Assembly (NCBI GenBank): GCA_963669155.1 | Contig: OZ022585.1 | Coordinates: 10,364,378 to 10,428,377 of the forward strand | Reading direction: 5' to 3' | DNA: 64,000 nt | Origin: Arbacia lixula | Lineage: Eukaryota; Echinodermata; Echinoidea; Arbacioida; Arbaciidae | In this document: positions 42,236 to 55,700 of the stretch, piece by piece | Numbering within the stretch: position 1 is the first letter of the stretch | How the letters are laid out: each line of letters starts with the position of its first letter | Position numbers and translations under genes: made by a program | The notes under the pieces: model-generated | What the model was told of the DNA's origin: nothing | What the model saw: the letters and a program-made list of their open reading frames with translations, nothing else | The model's database searches: none

Positions 42236-43153
42236 TTATTCCTCTTACCAGTTCAACAGGTTGCTATTTTAAAATGCATTATTCTACTTTTGTTTATAAA
42301 TTTCGCATGTTAATTAGAGGAAATTGTTAATGTTGTAAATCCTTGCTAGTGCAAAAAATCAATTTGTATGTATGCTATGTATATTGTTTAAATTGTTCAG
42401 CTATCAATATAAATTACTAGTAACTTATTGCTTGAAGGTTCCAAGGGTCGTAATAACTTGGTTCTTAGTTTCTACAAGTCCCATTAATAAGAATATTTCA
42501 ATTAGACTGCATTGCGTGGTATATGAAGGAAAGTCTGAGTAATTCTTGCTAGCTTTGATGGTTATACTTTACAAATCAGTAATTTTGTAAGCAACAATTT
42601 CTAGTGAGTGGACAAAATCTTATAGTGTCAGAATTCTTCATGTGTGAGTTTTCTTTGTGTAAATACAATGACTACATCAGAAAAGTATAAGTCTAAAAAG
42701 ATATAAATTTCATATGATGTATATATTTTATTAGTACAAAATGCCTGTACATATACATGTATACACTGTAATGCAAACAAGTTTCAAAATAAACAACACA
42801 AAGTCTTGACTGTATTTTTCCAGAGTGTGAGATGTTTTCATTGCAGACTTTTGATACAATTTTTGTAACCCTTCACTCTTCAGCATACCATAGCACCAAA
42901 TAAAATGTTTAACTCTCTTCACCTCTTCAAGATTACAAATGCACGAGATATTGCTTCTGCAGCATTGAAGTGCATTCATACAATTGCTGATCTAGTACTG
43001 CCAAACTTTCACAAAAAGGTAGCAAGTAACAAATGGCTGAAAACAAGTTGTTGATGTTCCTTCTGTAGTTCAATGCGCAATGTAAGACAGAAAAGCGGAT
43101 TCTGTTCAGAAAAATGCAAGAGACGACAGTTATTGCATTGATGAGGATGTTAT
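42236..43153. other. Intergenic, nothing recognised
   Basis: AT-rich. No open frame with family resemblance, no RNA gene, no clear repeat. Confidence 0.5.
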
Positions 43154-43885
43154 CCCAAGGACGTTTAAGCACATGGATATACATCGCTTCTAACAAGGTT
43201 TGATGCCGCCACTTAATATTCATGACTAGCAGCTGCTCTCAACAACATGAACAATATGATGCATGCGCAATTCCGTCACGTTCACCTGGATTTCATAATA
43301 GGTCATACGCATTCCTATACATGCATACATTTCAGCTTTGGCTGCTGAACTTTTAATTTTGTCACTAAGTGCTTGTTATGTAGTTAAAAAGGACGAGCGA
43401 ATACAAAATTTGATACTTTTTGAGATGGAAATACTAGCTTTGGCGCAGCTGGACACGTTTTTCATGTTGTTTGTCTGAAAGGAAAACATCTGAAAGTAAC
43501 GTTTCATGCAATTTTTTAAGCAGGTATGAAGCGGAACATTGCGAAATTGAGACTTTTATAATGCAACTTAATATCACGTTTAGAGACTTTTTGCCATATT
43601 GTAACACTATTCCTCGATTGAATCTTTACTGATGCATCGTAGGTATTACATGTCACAACTGTGCAAGCATATGGGATGAAGATATTTCCCCAAATTCTTC
43701 TGCGCATCCGATTTTGTTTATACGTCAAATGCAGGCAAAACTCATCCAGAGAATCTGCGGCATTGAACATCGAGATCAAAGAGAAAATCTTTGTGAAGCG
43801 TTCTTTTGTGACTAGAAGGAGAGTACAATGAATCTGCATTAATTTAACGGCAGCTGGATATCCATGTGCTTAAACATCCTTGGTT
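43154..43885. mobile_element. DNA-transposon relic with 26-base inverted termini
   Basis: ccaaggacgtttaagcacat at the left pairs with atgtgcttaaacatccttgg at the right (one mismatch in ~26). TTATC directly flanks both ends. The interior has no transposase frame; nonautonomous. Confidence 0.85.
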
Positions 43886-44944
43886 ATCCTGACACTTTCT
43901 AGTCAGTTACAGCTCGTGTGGCTTTTCGCTTTTTGTCACAGTCATGCGAAATGCATGTATATTCAAATTAATGACATAACATATCCAGATATAACCGCAC
44001 CTATTTTCCTCTGTAATATTATGAGTCACTTTCACCACACTCTATCCTATACATTTTATAGAATTCAAATTTGCATTTTTTAAATTAATGAATTTCATTA
44101 GGTGTTGAGGTATTACTTTTGTTTATATATTCAGTACCTTTTTCTTTAACTCGGTTTTCCAAATCCCCCAAAGATGAGCTCCAAAATTTAACTCTTAACA
44201 AAAATACAAAATGGCAAGGATAGACTGTAACCAATGAATACTTAAAAACAAAAAAACACAAACAGCTCAAAAAATAATGGGACCACCCAGTATACAAAAT
44301 GGAATGCGATAAGATACCAATACTATATATGTGTACCATGTATTAGTTTTCTTGATTTAGACAGATATCCAAATGATAGATAAATATATACACCATGGAC
44401 ATAGAAAGATTGTAAATAGAAAGATACTGAGGTGGTTATATAGACACTACCACTTCTACTACTACGACTAAACTGGCTGCCACTAATACTGCTTCATCTA
44501 CGGTCTGATTAGTTTCTCCAATATGGATTATATATTACTGTATTGACTCCATTGTAACCAAAATGGATATGCAACAGTACACAATGACAACAAATAATGG
44601 ATAGAAGCAAATTCTAAAAACATCAGGAACACTTCCAACGTAATCTTGCACAATACAAGTACACCTTGGAAAAGAAATCATACCCTGTTGAAACAAAAGA
44701 CGATGCAACGTTTTGGTCCTACTAAAAGCCACTAAGAGCAGCCGAGAGTGACAATATTGAGCGCTGCCAAGAGGAGCCAAAATCAGCCAAGAAGCTGCCA
44801 AGAGCAGCAGAAGACTGAAGACATGTGCTAGACTTCTACAGGACTGTTAAAATGGTTTATACAAATTTCACATAAAACCAAAACATCTCTTGGCTGCCTC
44901 TGCGCGGTCTCTGTGTAGTGATACCTAACAATACACCGGGTACC
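43886..44944. other. Intergenic, nothing recognised
   Basis: AT-rich with a ccaagagcagc-type short repeat near 44720-44820; no gene or element found. Confidence 0.45.
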
Positions 44945-45322
44945 TTAAAGATGGCCCGTCCCTTTCACACACATCTGCAAACTTCATGAAAATTTGCGCA
45001 TATTTAGCACTTATCTTTGGGATACCCACTGTGAAATTTTCAGGTCAGATGAACTGTAACTCCTGTAGAATAAATGACAATCTAACGATGAGATTTGATT
45101 CAAATTTGATTACCAACCGTTAACTTTTTGAAATTACGACTATTTTTGTGGTACGAAAAAAGAAAGCTCGATAAATTATTGAAGATTATTTCCTCAAAAC
45201 CAGACATCACTCTTTGGTGATTCCAGGGAAAGGTTATATAGCCACTATCTCTCTCTCTCAAATAATGACAAAGTCAGGGAACTTTCAGAATTAGGTCTGC
45301 AAAAGGGACGGGCTACCTTTAT
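44945..45322. mobile_element. Inverted-repeat element family A, copy 2
   Basis: ttaaagatggcccgtccctt to agggacgggctacctttat; same family and orientation as 4894-5223. Confidence 0.8.
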
Positions 45323-47190
45323 ATGATCACAAGCTCTTGCCTGCCTCTTGGCTACAGCTCTTGGCTGCTTTTAGTAGAACCCTTATATTTCACTGTTAAT
45401 GCTACTCCTAACACTTGTATTACTCCACATCCACTCCTACATCATGCCCTGTTACCGTGCTCCATATGTTTTGTTGTTATAATCAAACAAATATTCATGT
45501 ATGGAGAATCATGTTGATGTCACCATAGGTCACATTCTTGTCTGATCACTGGATTTCGACATTATTAAATCATTAAAATGAAATAAAATTGGGTCTCTCA
45601 TAATTACGGCCCATAATCCTTTACAACTTCTACCCCTTACCAATAGATCAACAAGGCACCCTGATAACAAGTTGCTGTCATAAGAATCAGTGGCAGTTTA
45701 TTACAAAGCTTGGCAAATTGGCTAATTGGAATGGATAAGAACTACCTGACAACCTGATGACTTAGTTTGTTGTGTTGCATTTTGAGAGTGAGTATACCCC
45801 TATAGACAAATTAAATTCTGTAAAACCTGGAATGAACAATAACACATTTTATGTATCCAGTTTATGAAATATGAAACTGGACCGTGATAAAGATTTCATA
45901 CACAGTATGGAAAACATACTACTTTGTTGTTTGCCTCTCAATGTCAGATTCATTTAAAAATTGATATACATTGTAGTTCATGATAGTAAAGATAGTGTAT
46001 CTAGTTTGAAAGATTCAAAGTTGTCTAAATACCATGCCAAGTAGAAGAAAATGCTGTTCAAGTATTTCCTACTGAATGTAAGAGCTGAAAAAGACTTTCA
46101 TACTTCAAATTAATTTGTGATGTGTTTTCTAAGAATGTAGTCTTAAACCTACAGACACTTGGTCTGAAAATGTCAAATTAATCATAATCTACACAGCACA
46201 ATTGGGTAAAGATATTTTTTTCAACTTTATTATGTTGGCAAATGGGAGATATCATTGTTCAACTTTCATATTGCTTTTGAAAGAGGAGCTGAACTTGAGA
46301 GACAAAGTACAATGTATCACACATTTTCATAATTCGTTGTCACTGTTTCATTTTTCACAAACTGCACCTAATGTATCACATGTAGCTGTCCTTCAGTTTT
46401 GGGCAAAGTGTTTCAAAGAATTTGATTTGTAGGCAAAAGAGATATACAACTTTTAAAGAAAAGACCATAATCAACTCCTCATACGGAGTGAAATTTTCAA
46501 CAAATAATGACTTCTTTGCATTCAAATGAAAGATTAACTGCATTGGTGTAACACTCTCAAAATTTAAACTTGAATCATATTTACCTAAATTTATGCATTT
46601 GGATAAAAAGATTAAATCTTGAATATTCTTTGTTTCCTGTCACTCCTTAACCAAATGCCCACTGATGAGTGACATGAGGTAATATTCATTTGATAAAATC
46701 TAGAGACAATCGATGATTACCCATGTTGCACTGCCACTGGATACCAGTGATAATACAGTTACACTCAGTTTCTGACTGTTTCTAACAAAGAACTACAGCT
46801 TGTCCCTCCAAAAAAATCACAACAGCACTTTCCGCAACAATAACTTTGAAGATATTAGATGAATGAGAATGATATTTCAGGGTATGAAGCTATAATTTAT
46901 AACCTCATCTTGCAAAAAAAAACTATCTGATTTGCTTCAGTGGTCATGGAGAATGGGGAACTTTTGTCAATTAAACATGTCCGATGTCCCTTCCCTCCAG
47001 ATTTTGTAAGGAGACATATTGTCCATTGTGTTTAAGCTTTATGATTGAAATTTGTTAATGTGTTCTTGCACAAATATATCTCTTAAGAAAGTGATGACAT
47101 GTTTCCTTTTATTTCAATGTGATGACATAAATAATTAACTAAATGAAGTAAAAGAAACTAGAGCAATTCGACTGCCACGCAGTCGATAAA
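45323..47190. other. Intergenic, nothing recognised
   Basis: AT-rich unique-looking DNA; only short chance open frames. Confidence 0.5.
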
Positions 47191-48643
47191 TATGCCTCCG
47201 CCTCTTTGCTATTCTCAGAAAATGTATATGTTTGGTGGGCAATGCACCATTGCTCCTATGTGAAATGAAAATATCACATTCTGCTTTTTCAAGTTTAGCC
47301 AAGTTTGGCAATGTTCATTGACTTTTGACCTCTTACTTCTTTGCCTTCCAATCTAACCAGTATGTCTAAATCCATCCTTGTATAAAGTTTGTTTAAAATT
47401 AGCCAATTTTGGGTGAAGTTCATTGACCTTTGATCTTTCAGGAATTTTACCCAAACTTCACCAGTCTACCTCAATGAAGTGATACACCTCTGTACTATGT
47501 TTGGTTTGAATTGAATCATTAGTATTGGATTCAATGTGAAAAATATCTATTTGGGGACAATTTTTGGCCAATTTTTGGCAAAGTTCAGTGACCTTTGATC
47601 CCTGACCTTTGAGAAATTTCACCAAAAATGTCATCAGTCTAGTAGTGATCCATCTTTGCACCATGTTTGGTTAGTATTGCTCCATTGGATCTGGATATAT
47701 TTTGAAAATTATCACTTTAGGGGCAATTTTTAGCTATTTTTTGGCAAAGTTCATTGACCTTTGACCTTTGAACTCTCAGGAGTTTTACCCAAACTTTCAC
47801 AAGTCTACCTCCATGAAGTGATACATCTCGTACCATGTTTGGTTAGAATTGCGCCATTGGATTTGGACTTGGGTTTATTGTGAAAAATATCAATTTTTGC
47901 AAAGTTCATTGATCTTTGACCTCTGACCTTCCAGCAATTTCACCAACAATATCACCAGTCTCCCCCCAAGTAGTGATCCATCGTTTCACTATGTTTGGTT
48001 GAAATTGCACCATTGGATTTGGATTTATTGTGAAAAATTTAAAGTTTGGGGCAATTTCTAGCCAATTCTGGCAAAGTTCATTGACCTTTGACCTCTGAAC
48101 TTTCAGGAATTTTACCAAAAAAGTCACCAGTCTATCCCCAAGTAGTGATCTATCTTTGTACCATGTTTAATGAGAATTGCATCCTTGGATTTGGATTTAT
48201 TGTGAAAAAGGTCAATTTTTGGCAAATTTTCACAAATTTCATTGACCTTTGACCTCTGACCTTTCAGGAATTTTACCCAAAATGCCACCAGTCTATCTCC
48301 AAGTAGTGATCCATCTTTGTACTACGTTTAATGAGAATTGCATGCTTGGATTTGGATTTATTGTGGAAAAGATCATTTTTGGGCAATTTTTACAAAGTTC
48401 ATTGACCTTTGACCTTTGACCTCAATCAGATTTGACCCCAATTTTACACGCTTCATTAGTGTCATGCAATACATATATGTACCAAGTTTGAAGCAAATCT
48501 GGTTAACGGTTCTCAAGATATTGCCTAAACGGATTCGGGACGGACGGGACGGACGGACGGACGGACGGACGGACGGACGGACGGACGGACGGACGGACAA
48601 CCCGAAAACATAATGCCTCCGGCCACTTCGTGGCGGAGGCATA
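47191..48643. mobile_element. Element with tatgcctccgcc inverted ends, internal satellite and GGAC array
   Basis: Ends tatgcctccgcc and ggcggaggcata. The interior has about seven ~165-base units (cattgacctttgacctctga, gtagtgatccatctttgtac) and then (ggac)n at about 48538-48600. No protein coding. Confidence 0.85.
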
Positions 48644-49255
48644 AAAAATATTTCTGAGTTTTGTGTACAGTGGTAAGGTGTGGAAATGAATGATTGTTGT
48701 CAGGAAATTATTTCCATTCATTTCGGTGCCAAGAGCATCCAAGTGTCAGATTTGGAAGAAATGGACACATGACATGACTGACAAAACATCCTCATTTTCC
48801 ATGACCATTTGAAGCAGATCTAATAGGATTTTATGGTAATAAGTTATAGTTTCATATCCTGAAATATCATTCTAAATGATTTAATATCTTTAAAATTATC
48901 GTTTATTGGGACAAACTGTATGTGGTTTATAATCCAAGGAGCAACCATTATAGACAGTCACTTTTCCCGTCTTAAATACTTGGTCAATTTGGTCAAAGTT
49001 GCAACACACCAATGCCATACTCCTACATGCTGTGTTGGTTTAGTACATATATTTTTTTCAAAACTTTTTTGACAATAAATGACTGTTACAAAAAACAAAA
49101 ACACTTTTACACATAAGAAAACAAATCGGAAAAGTACTTTTTTTCCTGACTATACAAATCTATTTGTGCACATGATGCACTGCAGCTTCTGAAACAACCG
49201 TGCACAGACATGCATTAGACAGTGTTTTCAGCCAATTTTGCTACTGTAAACATAA
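48644..49255. other. Intergenic, nothing recognised
   Basis: AT-rich, no supported feature. Confidence 0.5.
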
Positions 49256-49352
49256 CATACACTCATACATACATACATACATACATACATACATACACAC
49301 ATACATACATACACACATACATACATACACACATACATACATACATACATGA
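49256..49352. repeat. catacata microsatellite
   Basis: Repeated catacatacatacacacata. Confidence 0.95.
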
Positions 49353-49845
49353 CATAACATACATAACATATAAACATGCAACTACAATAACACAATATCC
49401 AACATTAACCCCATGGCAGCACAAATACACACTTTGTATTCAAATTTTGACACCAATAAGCTAAGAAGAAAGAGCGTTTGATATATGGCGCATTTTGCAA
49501 AGTTGAACATTGAATAAAGAATAGCAAGAATAGGCATTTGCATGATATCAACAAATAATGTTTGCAGCAATATGATAGAGTACATAAATGTATGAGCACA
49601 AAATATTCAACTGGGAAAAAATTGAATGAATCAGACATGAACTTGATTTAGAAGTCTTCAGGTTCTACATTATAGTTCACATAATTCAGCCGTCAGCTGT
49701 GTTTGCTGCTCCCATGTGGCCCGAACTGTATTGACTTGCTCTAGTGAAGCTGCTTTCTGGCATCAAGCAGCACACTAGGGGACTTCAGAGAAAGAATGAC
49801 TATTAGTAATTGGTGTAGCATCCAATAAAAGACAAGTAAGAGAGT

Positions 49846-49849
<4 letters not shown>

Positions 49850-49905
<56 letters not shown>

Positions 49906-50180
49906 AGAGAGAAGAGAGTAAGAGAAGAGAGTGAGAGAAGAGAGAGAGAGAAGAGAGAGAGAAGAGAGAGAGAAGAAGAGAGTAAGAGGAGAGAGAGAGA
50001 AGAGAGAGAGTAAGAGAGAGAAAAGAGAGAGAGAAGAGAGTGAGAGAGTAAGAGCAGAGAGAGAGAGAGAAGGAGGGAACAAGAGAGAAAGAGGGGAGAG
50101 AAAAGAGGGGGAGTGAAAAGAGGGGTAGCCGGTAGCGAAAGAGAGGGAGAGGGGAAAGAGCAAGAGAGAGAGGGAAAGAA
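49850..50180. repeat. GA-rich simple repeat
   Basis: (GA)n then gagaagagagagag variants. Open frames here are low-complexity artefacts. Confidence 0.95.
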
Positions 50181-50360
50181 TCAAAAGAAAGCAATAGAAA
50201 CTGTTCTTCTCATATGTTAGAGGGCGTCATTGCCTTTTACTAGATACTACAAAGCGCCATTGTCCCACTTTGGCACCCATAGTACACACTATCCCCTACA
50301 GCTTTTGACATATCATAAAATTTGTATTCAGACGCTTGTTGGCAAAAAAAAAATAATAAT

Positions 50361-50483
50361 TGACAAAGATCAGATTTCAACTTAAGCTAATGGGAATGAA
50401 AATCATTGAAAATCTGAGAACAGGTCACAAGTTGTGCATAGAGTCATTCGTAGCTTAATAACAGCTTGGTGAAACATCCCCCT
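50361..50483. repeat. Family C fragment
   Basis: gtcacaagttgtgcatagag and acagcttggtgaaacatccc, like 52340-52442. Confidence 0.6.
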
Positions 50484-50671
50484 GGAATGTGGCAAGCTAC
50501 TAAATGGCCAATCCAGACATCACTATGAAGCACACAAAACTTGCCATATATTAATATGGAGAGTACTCTTTAGTCTCTAGGTGGATGCAATAGCATGGAT
50601 AGCATCGAGAATATCCAGAAAGGAAATAAATCATCCAATCCCATATTGTGGGGAAAATGACTAATAAGGGT

Positions 50672-50975
50672 AATGAGGGTGAGGAGGACGAGGAGGACGA
50701 GGAGGAGAGTGAGGAGGACAAGGAGGACGAGGAGGACGAGGAGGACAAGGAGGACGAGGAGGAGAGTGAGGAGGAGGAAAAGGAGGAGAAGGAGGAGGAG
50801 GAGGAGCAGCAGCAGCAGGAGCAGCATCAGCAGGAGGAGGGTGATGTCTTCAAGAGAAGAATGACTATCATGAGGATGATAAGGATGACGATGAAGACGA
50901 CTTTGACAGTGATGAAGAGGATGACGATGATGATGATGATGACAATAATGAGTAGGAGGAGGATGACAATGACGA
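50672..50975. repeat. GAG/GAC triplet repeat and GAT array
   Basis: gaggaggacgaggaggacga, then agcagcagcag, then gatgatgatgatgac. It gives long Asp/Glu-rich frames without family resemblance. Confidence 0.92.
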
Positions 50976-51201
50976 TTAAGGGGGGGGAGGTGGAGGAGAA
51001 GAACATCAGACATCTGCAGGGAGTTGGAATCATTGTGTTGATTTCAGCTTGTATCTTGTGGCATGAGGGAATGGCAGTGAGTCGGCACTCAAGGAGATCC
51101 TGAGGAGATGCTAGGAACGTCTTCAAAGGACCAGCAGCTTGGGCCTCATGTTTCTTGTTGCATATTTCTGTTCATGTGTAGAGATAGGGAAACAAAGAGC
51201 A

Positions 51202-51202
<1 letters not shown>

Positions 51203-51267
<65 letters not shown>

Positions 51268-51360
51268 GCAGAGAGAGACAGAGAGAGACAGAGACAGAGA
51301 GAGACAGAGAGAGACAGACAGACAGACAGACAGAGGCAGAGAGAGATAAACAGAAAGATG
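51203..51360. repeat. (GA)n / gacagacaga microsatellite
   Basis: Pure GA of ~60 bases grading into gacagaga and gacagaca. Confidence 0.95.
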
Positions 51361-51699
51361 GAGAGATATAAATAAAAACAGAGAGATAGAAAGAAAGAGT
51401 TGAAGCGCTTATTACTAATCAGACAATGAATGTTACGGGGAAATCTCTTTAAAATCTATGAAGAAAGGAATACAAATTGAGATTCTCCTTTTTCAAACCT
51501 TATATGTAACCACAAAATAGGGATGGCATTAATTAAAGTTTTAATATCACTTTTTATGTCTTGGTCTTGATTTTAGCCCAAGATCTAATGCTACACAAAT
51601 GCAAATGAGAAATCTGAAAACTAGCTGGACTTCACGTTTGGTTTCAACTGTCAATCAGTTTGAACTGTGGTGCATACAGAAAACTTGTTAATGATTGTA

Positions 51700-51923
51700 A
51701 CCTAAAAAGGTCAATTTTTCGCAATTTTTAACAAAGTTCATTAGACTTTGACATCAGTCAGAATTGACCCCTATTGGTTTCATAAAATATACACATGTAC
51801 AAAGTTTGAAGCATGTCTTTCAAATGGTTCGCAAGATACTGCGTAAACAGATTTGGAATGGACGGACGGACGGACGGACAACCCAAAAACAAAATGCCTC
51901 CAGTCACTTTGTGGCGGAGGCAT
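51700..51923. mobile_element. Right end of a tatgcctccgcc-type element
   Basis: gttcattagactttgacatc, a short ggacggacggac and the terminus ggcggaggcata as in 47191-48643; 5' truncated. Confidence 0.8.
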
Positions 51924-52108
51924 AAAAACCTGTGCACACACGAGCCCTAATGTCCATGCACTCATGATCACAGTAACCCCTTGACACAGTGAAGAAATGA
52001 GCACTGGTGTATAAAAATGAGAGATGTTGGCTTTTGCAGACAGATTCTGGGTTCTAGTCTGGCCTGGTGCATACACCCTTGGACAAGGTGTTTCACTCAT
52101 GTGTCTCC

Positions 52109-52442
52109 AGGTGGGTGTTTCACCAAGATGTTCATAAGTGACGCACGACTTTACAAACGACTGGTGACCTGTTCTTGTGCTAAATGAGATCCAAATTTGC
52201 TCCTATTTTAATGTGATGGTAGTAAATTCCCTACAATCCTAATAAAATTTGACAAGTTATAAGGTTAGCATTTTTAAATGCCTGTTAACAACAAGAATTT
52301 TAATCCACCAAGATCAGATTTCAACTTAAACTGATCAGAATCAAAATTAGTGAGAGTTTGATTTGGCACCCAAGAACATGTCACCAGCCATGCGTAAAGT
52401 CGTGCGTAACTTATGTACATCTTGGTGAAACACCCCCCTGGT
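52109..52442. mobile_element. Inverted-repeat element family C, complete copy
   Basis: ggtgggtgtttcaccaagat and gcacgactttac at the left pair with gtaaagtcgtgc and atcttggtgaaacacccccc at the right; ~100-base arms. Just downstream of the SUPT3H stop. Confidence 0.82.
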
Positions 52443-52586
52443 GTTGTAAATAAGTATCTGGCAGGAATGGTTGTTCCTGATCGATTTAGCTCAACTAGCT
52501 TCTAGCCTCAACTATGGATGCTCGCTAAAACCAGAGTAAAAATCAAGCACCATGAATGGTATTCTGGTATTTTGAACAGCGCTATT

Positions 52587-52748
52587 TCAAATCTGATTAT
52601 CTTGATAATTATGAACAGAATCTGCTTTCCTTACTGAGAATGGAGCCATTGGTCTGATGACGTCATTGTATCTCCTCATAGCCTCCATGATGTGATGTGG
52701 CTGGATGGCACGGTATTGGCTGAGAGCAGCAAGGGTCACTCCATTCCC
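52587..52748 (-). CDS. SUPT3H: SUPT3H terminal exon f
   Basis: Minus-strand acceptor ccctgtag, phase 0, stop TGA at 52587-52589. Encodes AALSQYRAIQPHHIMEAMRR and YNDVIRPMAPF, the closing helix of histone fold 2. After PFS a gtaagg could act as a donor to a further exon; the simpler reading runs on to NYQDNQI and stop. Confidence 0.83.
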   Translation of the reverse strand, partial: GNGVTLAALSQYRAIQPHHIMEAMRRYNDVIRPMAPFSVRKADSVHNYQDNQI

Positions 52749-55700
52749 CTACAGGGGGAGGAACCAAAGAATTTCTTCAGGAAGTAATTCATTAATTAGT
52801 TGAGTATGACTGCCTTGAATTTGAAGTAATTTATTAGTCGAGTATAGCTGTCCTTCATCTTAACAAAGTTACAGAATCACAGAAAGAGTGCGGTGTTTAC
52901 CATTTTTTCATTAAATGGTAAACCTGAAAATGTATTTCAGGTCGAAGAAACATAAATTTGTGAGTTTTATGTATGTGTATAAGATATAATGATTTTTCTG
53001 ATTTTGTTTAGTTTTTATTATCATTATCAACTATTACTATTTCCATGGCGCTTTATCTACATGTATGCATTGAAATGAATTATCATTTATATTTGATCTC
53101 TTAGCATAAGTCATTTCTTTGGCACACATTGATGACTGCATAATTGCTGCTTTACTTAGGTAAAATACATGTCTTAATACCAACAAAAAATTATCGCTAC
53201 GAATGAGAGAAATAAGATGCTACGGACCTTTTTCTTCTTCTTTGACTTTGATTTCGCCGTTCCTCCGGGAGTTAGCGGTGCTTTGGTCTCCCCCTGTGAC
53301 TGCGATGAGCTGTCCGAGTTGTTGCTGTTGTTGGAGGCACTCAGCCCATTGCCGTTCCCATTGGTGGAGGACAGGAAGGGCGAGACCATTTTGTCGGTGG
53401 GGGACTTTGGGGAGGAGGGGACGGGGGACTGTGAGGGGGTGGAGGGAGGGGTGGAGGAGGACTTGAGTTTGGCGAGCTGTGGGTGGGTGTTGAGGGGGGA
53501 CAGGTTACTGAAGTAGATGGGAGACATGGACTTGGAGATGGGATCGCTGGGAGAGGCGAGCATGTCCCTCTGTACAAGGAAGGAGAGGTCCACAATCTGG
53601 AAGTGAAACAGAAACAATGACAGACCATATTCCCAGTTTTGTAATCTGTTTAATTATCCACCATTCATGTTAAATTCCATGCCTTTATGTCATTCATCCA
53701 TTCATATATTTATGTGCTTCTCATTGAAGTCATTGAAGATATATTACATACGCATCACGTAACAAAGCTACTGTGAATATCAAGCATAACCCAAGCAGAA
53801 TGTGAGGGAGAAAAAAGAGAAAAATTGAGGAGATAGCAAAGTACAAGAACATAAAAAAGAGGATGCTGAAAGAGAAAACAAAGAAAATGAGAAGAAACCC
53901 TCCTCCCTGTGCTAACGTTTTCATCCATTCGTTCACTCATTCATTAATTCATTCATTCGTTCATTCGTTCATTCATTCATTCTTCATTCAATCATTAACT
54001 CTACTCCATGGGGTATTCATGTCATGGCATACAACTTCTAGATGTAGTAGTCAAAAACTGTTGACACTTTTGAAAAATGATTAGAAAATCAGTTTCAACT
54101 CACATCAAGCTGAAATTGACACATCATAAAGTCAAGGGATGTCAATTTTATTAGAGACATGTTTGGTGACAATTTCATTGATTACTTTTCTTGTAAAAAT
54201 CTTTGAAAAATTTGCTTTTGACAAGGATATTTAGGTACATGGAGTACCATCAGCCGTTTAATTAATGCAGATTCATTGTACTCTCACTGAGACTCCTTCT
54301 AGTCACACGAGAATGCTTTACAAAGATTTTCTCTTTGATCTCATATGTTCAAAGCCGCTGATTCTCTGGATGATTTTTGCTTGGAATTGACGTATAAACA
54401 AAATCGGATGCGCAGAAGAATTTGGGGAAATATCCTCATCCCATATGCTGGCGCACTTGTGACATGTAATACCTACGATACATCTATAAAGATTTAATCA
54501 AGGAATATTGTTACAATAGTTGTTGCAAGAAGGCTCTAAACGTGATATCAAATTGCAGTATAAAAGTCTCAATTTCACAATGTTCCGCATCATATTCCAT
54601 TCGAAGATTGCATGAAACACTACTTTCAGATATTTTCCTTTCAGACAAGTAACATGAAAAACATGTCCAGCCGCGCCCAAGCTGGTATTTCCATTTCAAA
54701 AAGTATCAAATTTTGTATTCGCTTGTCCTTATTAACTACATAACAAGCACTCAGTAACAAAATTAAAAGTTCAGCAGTGAAAGCTGAAAAGTATGCATGT
54801 ATAGGAATGTGTATGACCTATTATAAGGATCAAGAAAAGAAAGAAAAAATACAAAGAAGAAGACTCCTACTCACCTGTGCTACTGTTTCATGTGCTAGGT
54901 AGCCCACAATCTCCATGGCGAAGGCATTTGGCTTGGGCTCCAGATGACTAATCTCCAACCATTCCTTGAACTTGCTGCCCTTCTTGACTAAAAAAGAACA
55001 GCGAACAACATCACACAAAATTAAGAAGCTGGGTTGATAACACAGCAATGTTTTCTGATTATATATAGAATGATTGGGAGAAAGAAGGGAGGAAGAAGGG
55101 AGATATGGATAGAAAAGCATTTGAAAGACAGAAGTGGAAGAGCAAGAGGAAGAAAACAGAGAAAGATGATTAATGACAAAAGGAGATGAAAGAGAAAAGA
55201 GGAGCAAAGGGGGAACAAATAGAAGCAGGGTGCAAAGGAAAGGGGAGGAATGCAAACATAGACATTAATAATGAAGATGAATACTTTCAAAGTAGGAAGA
55301 AAAACAAAACATGAGAGGGAAGATGAGATGACAAAGAAATTGTTCATTCAAGTTCAGAGCTCATTCAAGTTCAATGAAGAAGAGAAATACCTTCAAGGAT
55401 GGAGAAGCAACATATAAGAGGTGAAATTGCATAATGTGTCTTGTCAACAGTTCAAGACACAAAAGACTGCAGTTATATCCGGGAATCTTTTCTATGAAAG
55501 GCTCGATAATCCCCCGTCTTTTTATATACAGCCACCAGTGTTCTTTTTGTTCAAAAGACGTGTGCTGTCCTTTCCATCACTACAACGCATTTGGTCACTT
55601 ATGACAAGTAAAAACCAAGCAGGGAATGAAACAAACAACCCGATAGACTATTATTGGAACGCTGGCCTTTCCGGTCTTTTCACCCGTCTGACGGCTATTC

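Noticed and set aside
47191..48643. CRISPR-like array of regular ~165-base units
   Set aside because: Units are continuous diverged satellite with no repeat-spacer structure; animal genomic context.
49741..50194. Long Ser/Leu-rich minus-strand frames
   Set aside because: Translation of (GA)n repeats on the opposite strand.
50648..51103. 151-codon Asp/Glu/Lys-rich open frame
   Set aside because: It follows a GAG/GAC/GAT triplet repeat. No family motif or splice context; low-complexity artefact.
52109..52442. Inverted repeat as SUPT3H transcription terminator or regulatory hairpin
   Set aside because: Copies elsewhere (2393-2643, 50361-50483) show it is a dispersed element.
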